DNA of 6,667 nucleotides, taken from the NCBI GenBank assembly GCA_002291855.1, contig DBAW01000168.1, positions 1-6,667 of the forward strand. Reading direction: 5' to 3'. The stretch comes from Sphingomonas sp. UBA1000. GTDB taxonomy: Bacteria > Pseudomonadota > Alphaproteobacteria > Sphingomonadales > Sphingomonadaceae. A model generated the notes under the pieces. The model worked only from the letters and a program-made list of their open reading frames with translations. It did no database searches and was not told the DNA's origin. Shown piece by piece: positions 5,983-6,667 of the stretch (position 1 is its first letter; each line of letters starts with the position of its first letter). The translations under genes were made by a program, and so were the position numbers.

Positions 5983-6000
5983 TCTACGCGCACGCGTAGA
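5983..6000. promoter_or_regulatory. Perfect dyad, candidate operator in the divergent region
   Basis: TCTACGCG (5983-5990) and CGCGTAGA (5993-6000) are perfect inverted arms separated by CA. The 2-base spacer is too short for a stable RNA loop without losing pairs, so a binding site for a dimeric DNA-binding protein is more likely than a terminator. It lies 43 bases upstream of the flagellin -35 element and 71 bases upstream of the activator ATG. The binding protein is unknown. Confidence 0.5.
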
Positions 6001-6013
6001 ACAAAAATCAGCG

Positions 6014-6029
6014 TTAACGACTGTTTTAC
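6014..6029 (+). promoter_or_regulatory. CtrA-like binding box upstream of the sigma-54 activator
   Basis: TTAAC, six bases (GACTGT), then TTTAC at 6014-6029 differs at one base from the CtrA consensus TTAAC-N6-TTAAC. It sits in the most AT-rich part of the window (6001-6040), 42 bases before the activator ATG. CtrA controls early flagellar genes in several alphaproteobacteria, so a site here would fit. No clear -10 element could be assigned beside it. Confidence 0.45.
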
Positions 6030-6071
6030 CTCATTTTTGGATACCGGTCCTCGAACAAGGGGGCCGAGACG

Positions 6072-6667
6072 ATGGGAACCATCTTCCACACCGACAAGGC
6101 GATGCGGCAGCACCCGCAGCTCCTGTCCTGGCTGAAGGGGCTGGGCCGGGACGTGCGGCCTTATGCGGGCGACCGGCCGCGTGCCGGCGACCGTTTCGTG
6201 ATCGCCGAGGGTGAGGCCCCGCCCGCCCCGCGCACGACGCTGATGCTGATGGCGGGGGCCGGGCGCGTTCTCGTCCCGGCGCGTGACGGTGCGCCGGCGC
6301 GGCTCGGCTATGGCCCCGAGGATCGGGATTTCTCCCATCATCTCGCCGCCGCGCTGCTCGGCGGCGATGCGCCCGCCGCCGCCGATCCGGGGAGCCTCGC
6401 GCTGTGCGCGCTCTCCGAACGGGTGGCGGCAAGCGACATCACCGTGCTGGTCAACGGCCCGACCGGGACCGGCAAGGAAGTGATCGCCCGCCATATCCAT
6501 GCCAGCTCGCCGCGCGCCGCCGGGCCGTTCATCGCCGTCAACTGCGCGGCGCTGCCCGAAGCCATGCTCGAAGCGCTGCTGTTCGGCCATGTGAAAGGCG
6601 CGTTCACCGGCGCGAGCGCCCCGGCTCAGGGGTTTTTCCGCGCCGCCGATGGCGGCACGCTGCTGCT
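6072..6667 (+). CDS. Sigma-54-dependent flagellar transcription activator (5' part only)
   Basis: The frame is open from ATG 6072 to the right edge, giving 198 residues of an enhancer-binding protein. Such proteins are AAA+ ATPases that remodel sigma-54 RNA polymerase to open promoters. The Walker A motif is GPTGTGKE at 129-136, and the sigma-54-contacting GAFTGA loop is complete at 176-181, preceded by LLFGHVK. The usual VNCAALPE segment is at 156-163. Residues 1-115 form a short N-terminal region that does not look like a normal phosphorylated receiver domain, recalling FleQ-type regulators with degenerate receivers. The Walker B motif, the rest of the ATPase and the DNA-binding domain are outside the window. 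A start at 6072 is supported by an AAGGGGG-containing stretch (6057-6063). The gene is divergent from flagellin, and a matching sigma-54 promoter exists at 1097. It may be a FleQ- or FlbD-like flagellar regulator; the exact name cannot be settled from this fragment. Confidence 0.9.
   Translation, partial: MGTIFHTDKAMRQHPQLLSWLKGLGRDVRPYAGDRPRAGDRFVIAEGEAPPAPRTTLMLMAGAGRVLVPARDGAPARLGYGPEDRDFSHHLAAALLGGDAPAAADPGSLALCALSERVAASDITVLVNGPTGTGKEVIARHIHASSPRAAGPFIAVNCAALPEAMLEALLFGHVKGAFTGASAPAQGFFRAADGGTLL

Noticed and set aside
4930..6135. 401-codon + strand open frame opposite flagellin
   Set aside because: It mirrors the flagellin gene, and crosses the terminator and the whole divergent promoter region.

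Overview
This very GC-rich window is a flagellar locus, most likely from an alphaproteobacterium of the Sphingomonadaceae. That placement rests on base composition, on the FlgM, FliA and flagellin sequence character, and on gene order; no rRNA or other taxonomic marker is present. No mobile element, CRISPR array or tRNA was seen.

Layout, left to right. (1) The 3' end of flgA (P-ring assembly chaperone) runs in from the left edge. (2) flgM (anti-sigma-28) and a small overlapping flgN-like chaperone gene follow, behind a clear sigma-28 type promoter. (3) A 230-base gap holds two inverted repeats and a near-perfect sigma-54 promoter. (4) A tightly packed + strand operon follows: a lytic transglycosylase without a signal peptide, flhA (export gate) and fliA (sigma-28). 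(5) A convergent gap contains the flagellin terminator. (6) The flagellin gene lies on the - strand with its own sigma-28 promoter. (7) A 233-base divergent control region carries a perfect dyad and a CtrA-like box. (8) The 5' part of a sigma-54-dependent activator gene runs off the right edge.

Read together, these parts form an almost complete flagellar regulatory cascade. A sigma-54 activator (possibly under CtrA) would fire the sigma-54 promoter of the transglycosylase-flhA-fliA operon. This would make both the export gate and sigma-28. Sigma-28 would then transcribe the flagellin gene and flgM, whose product restrains sigma-28 until it is exported. The two sigma-28 promoters share the same -35 octamer, the same spacing and nearly the same -10, so they support each other. 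The gene calls are strong; the wiring is inferred from promoter motifs and proximity. I did not find evidence for a wholly new system. The less ordinary points are the control sequences, the signal-less transglycosylase leading the operon, and the unusual N-terminus of the activator.
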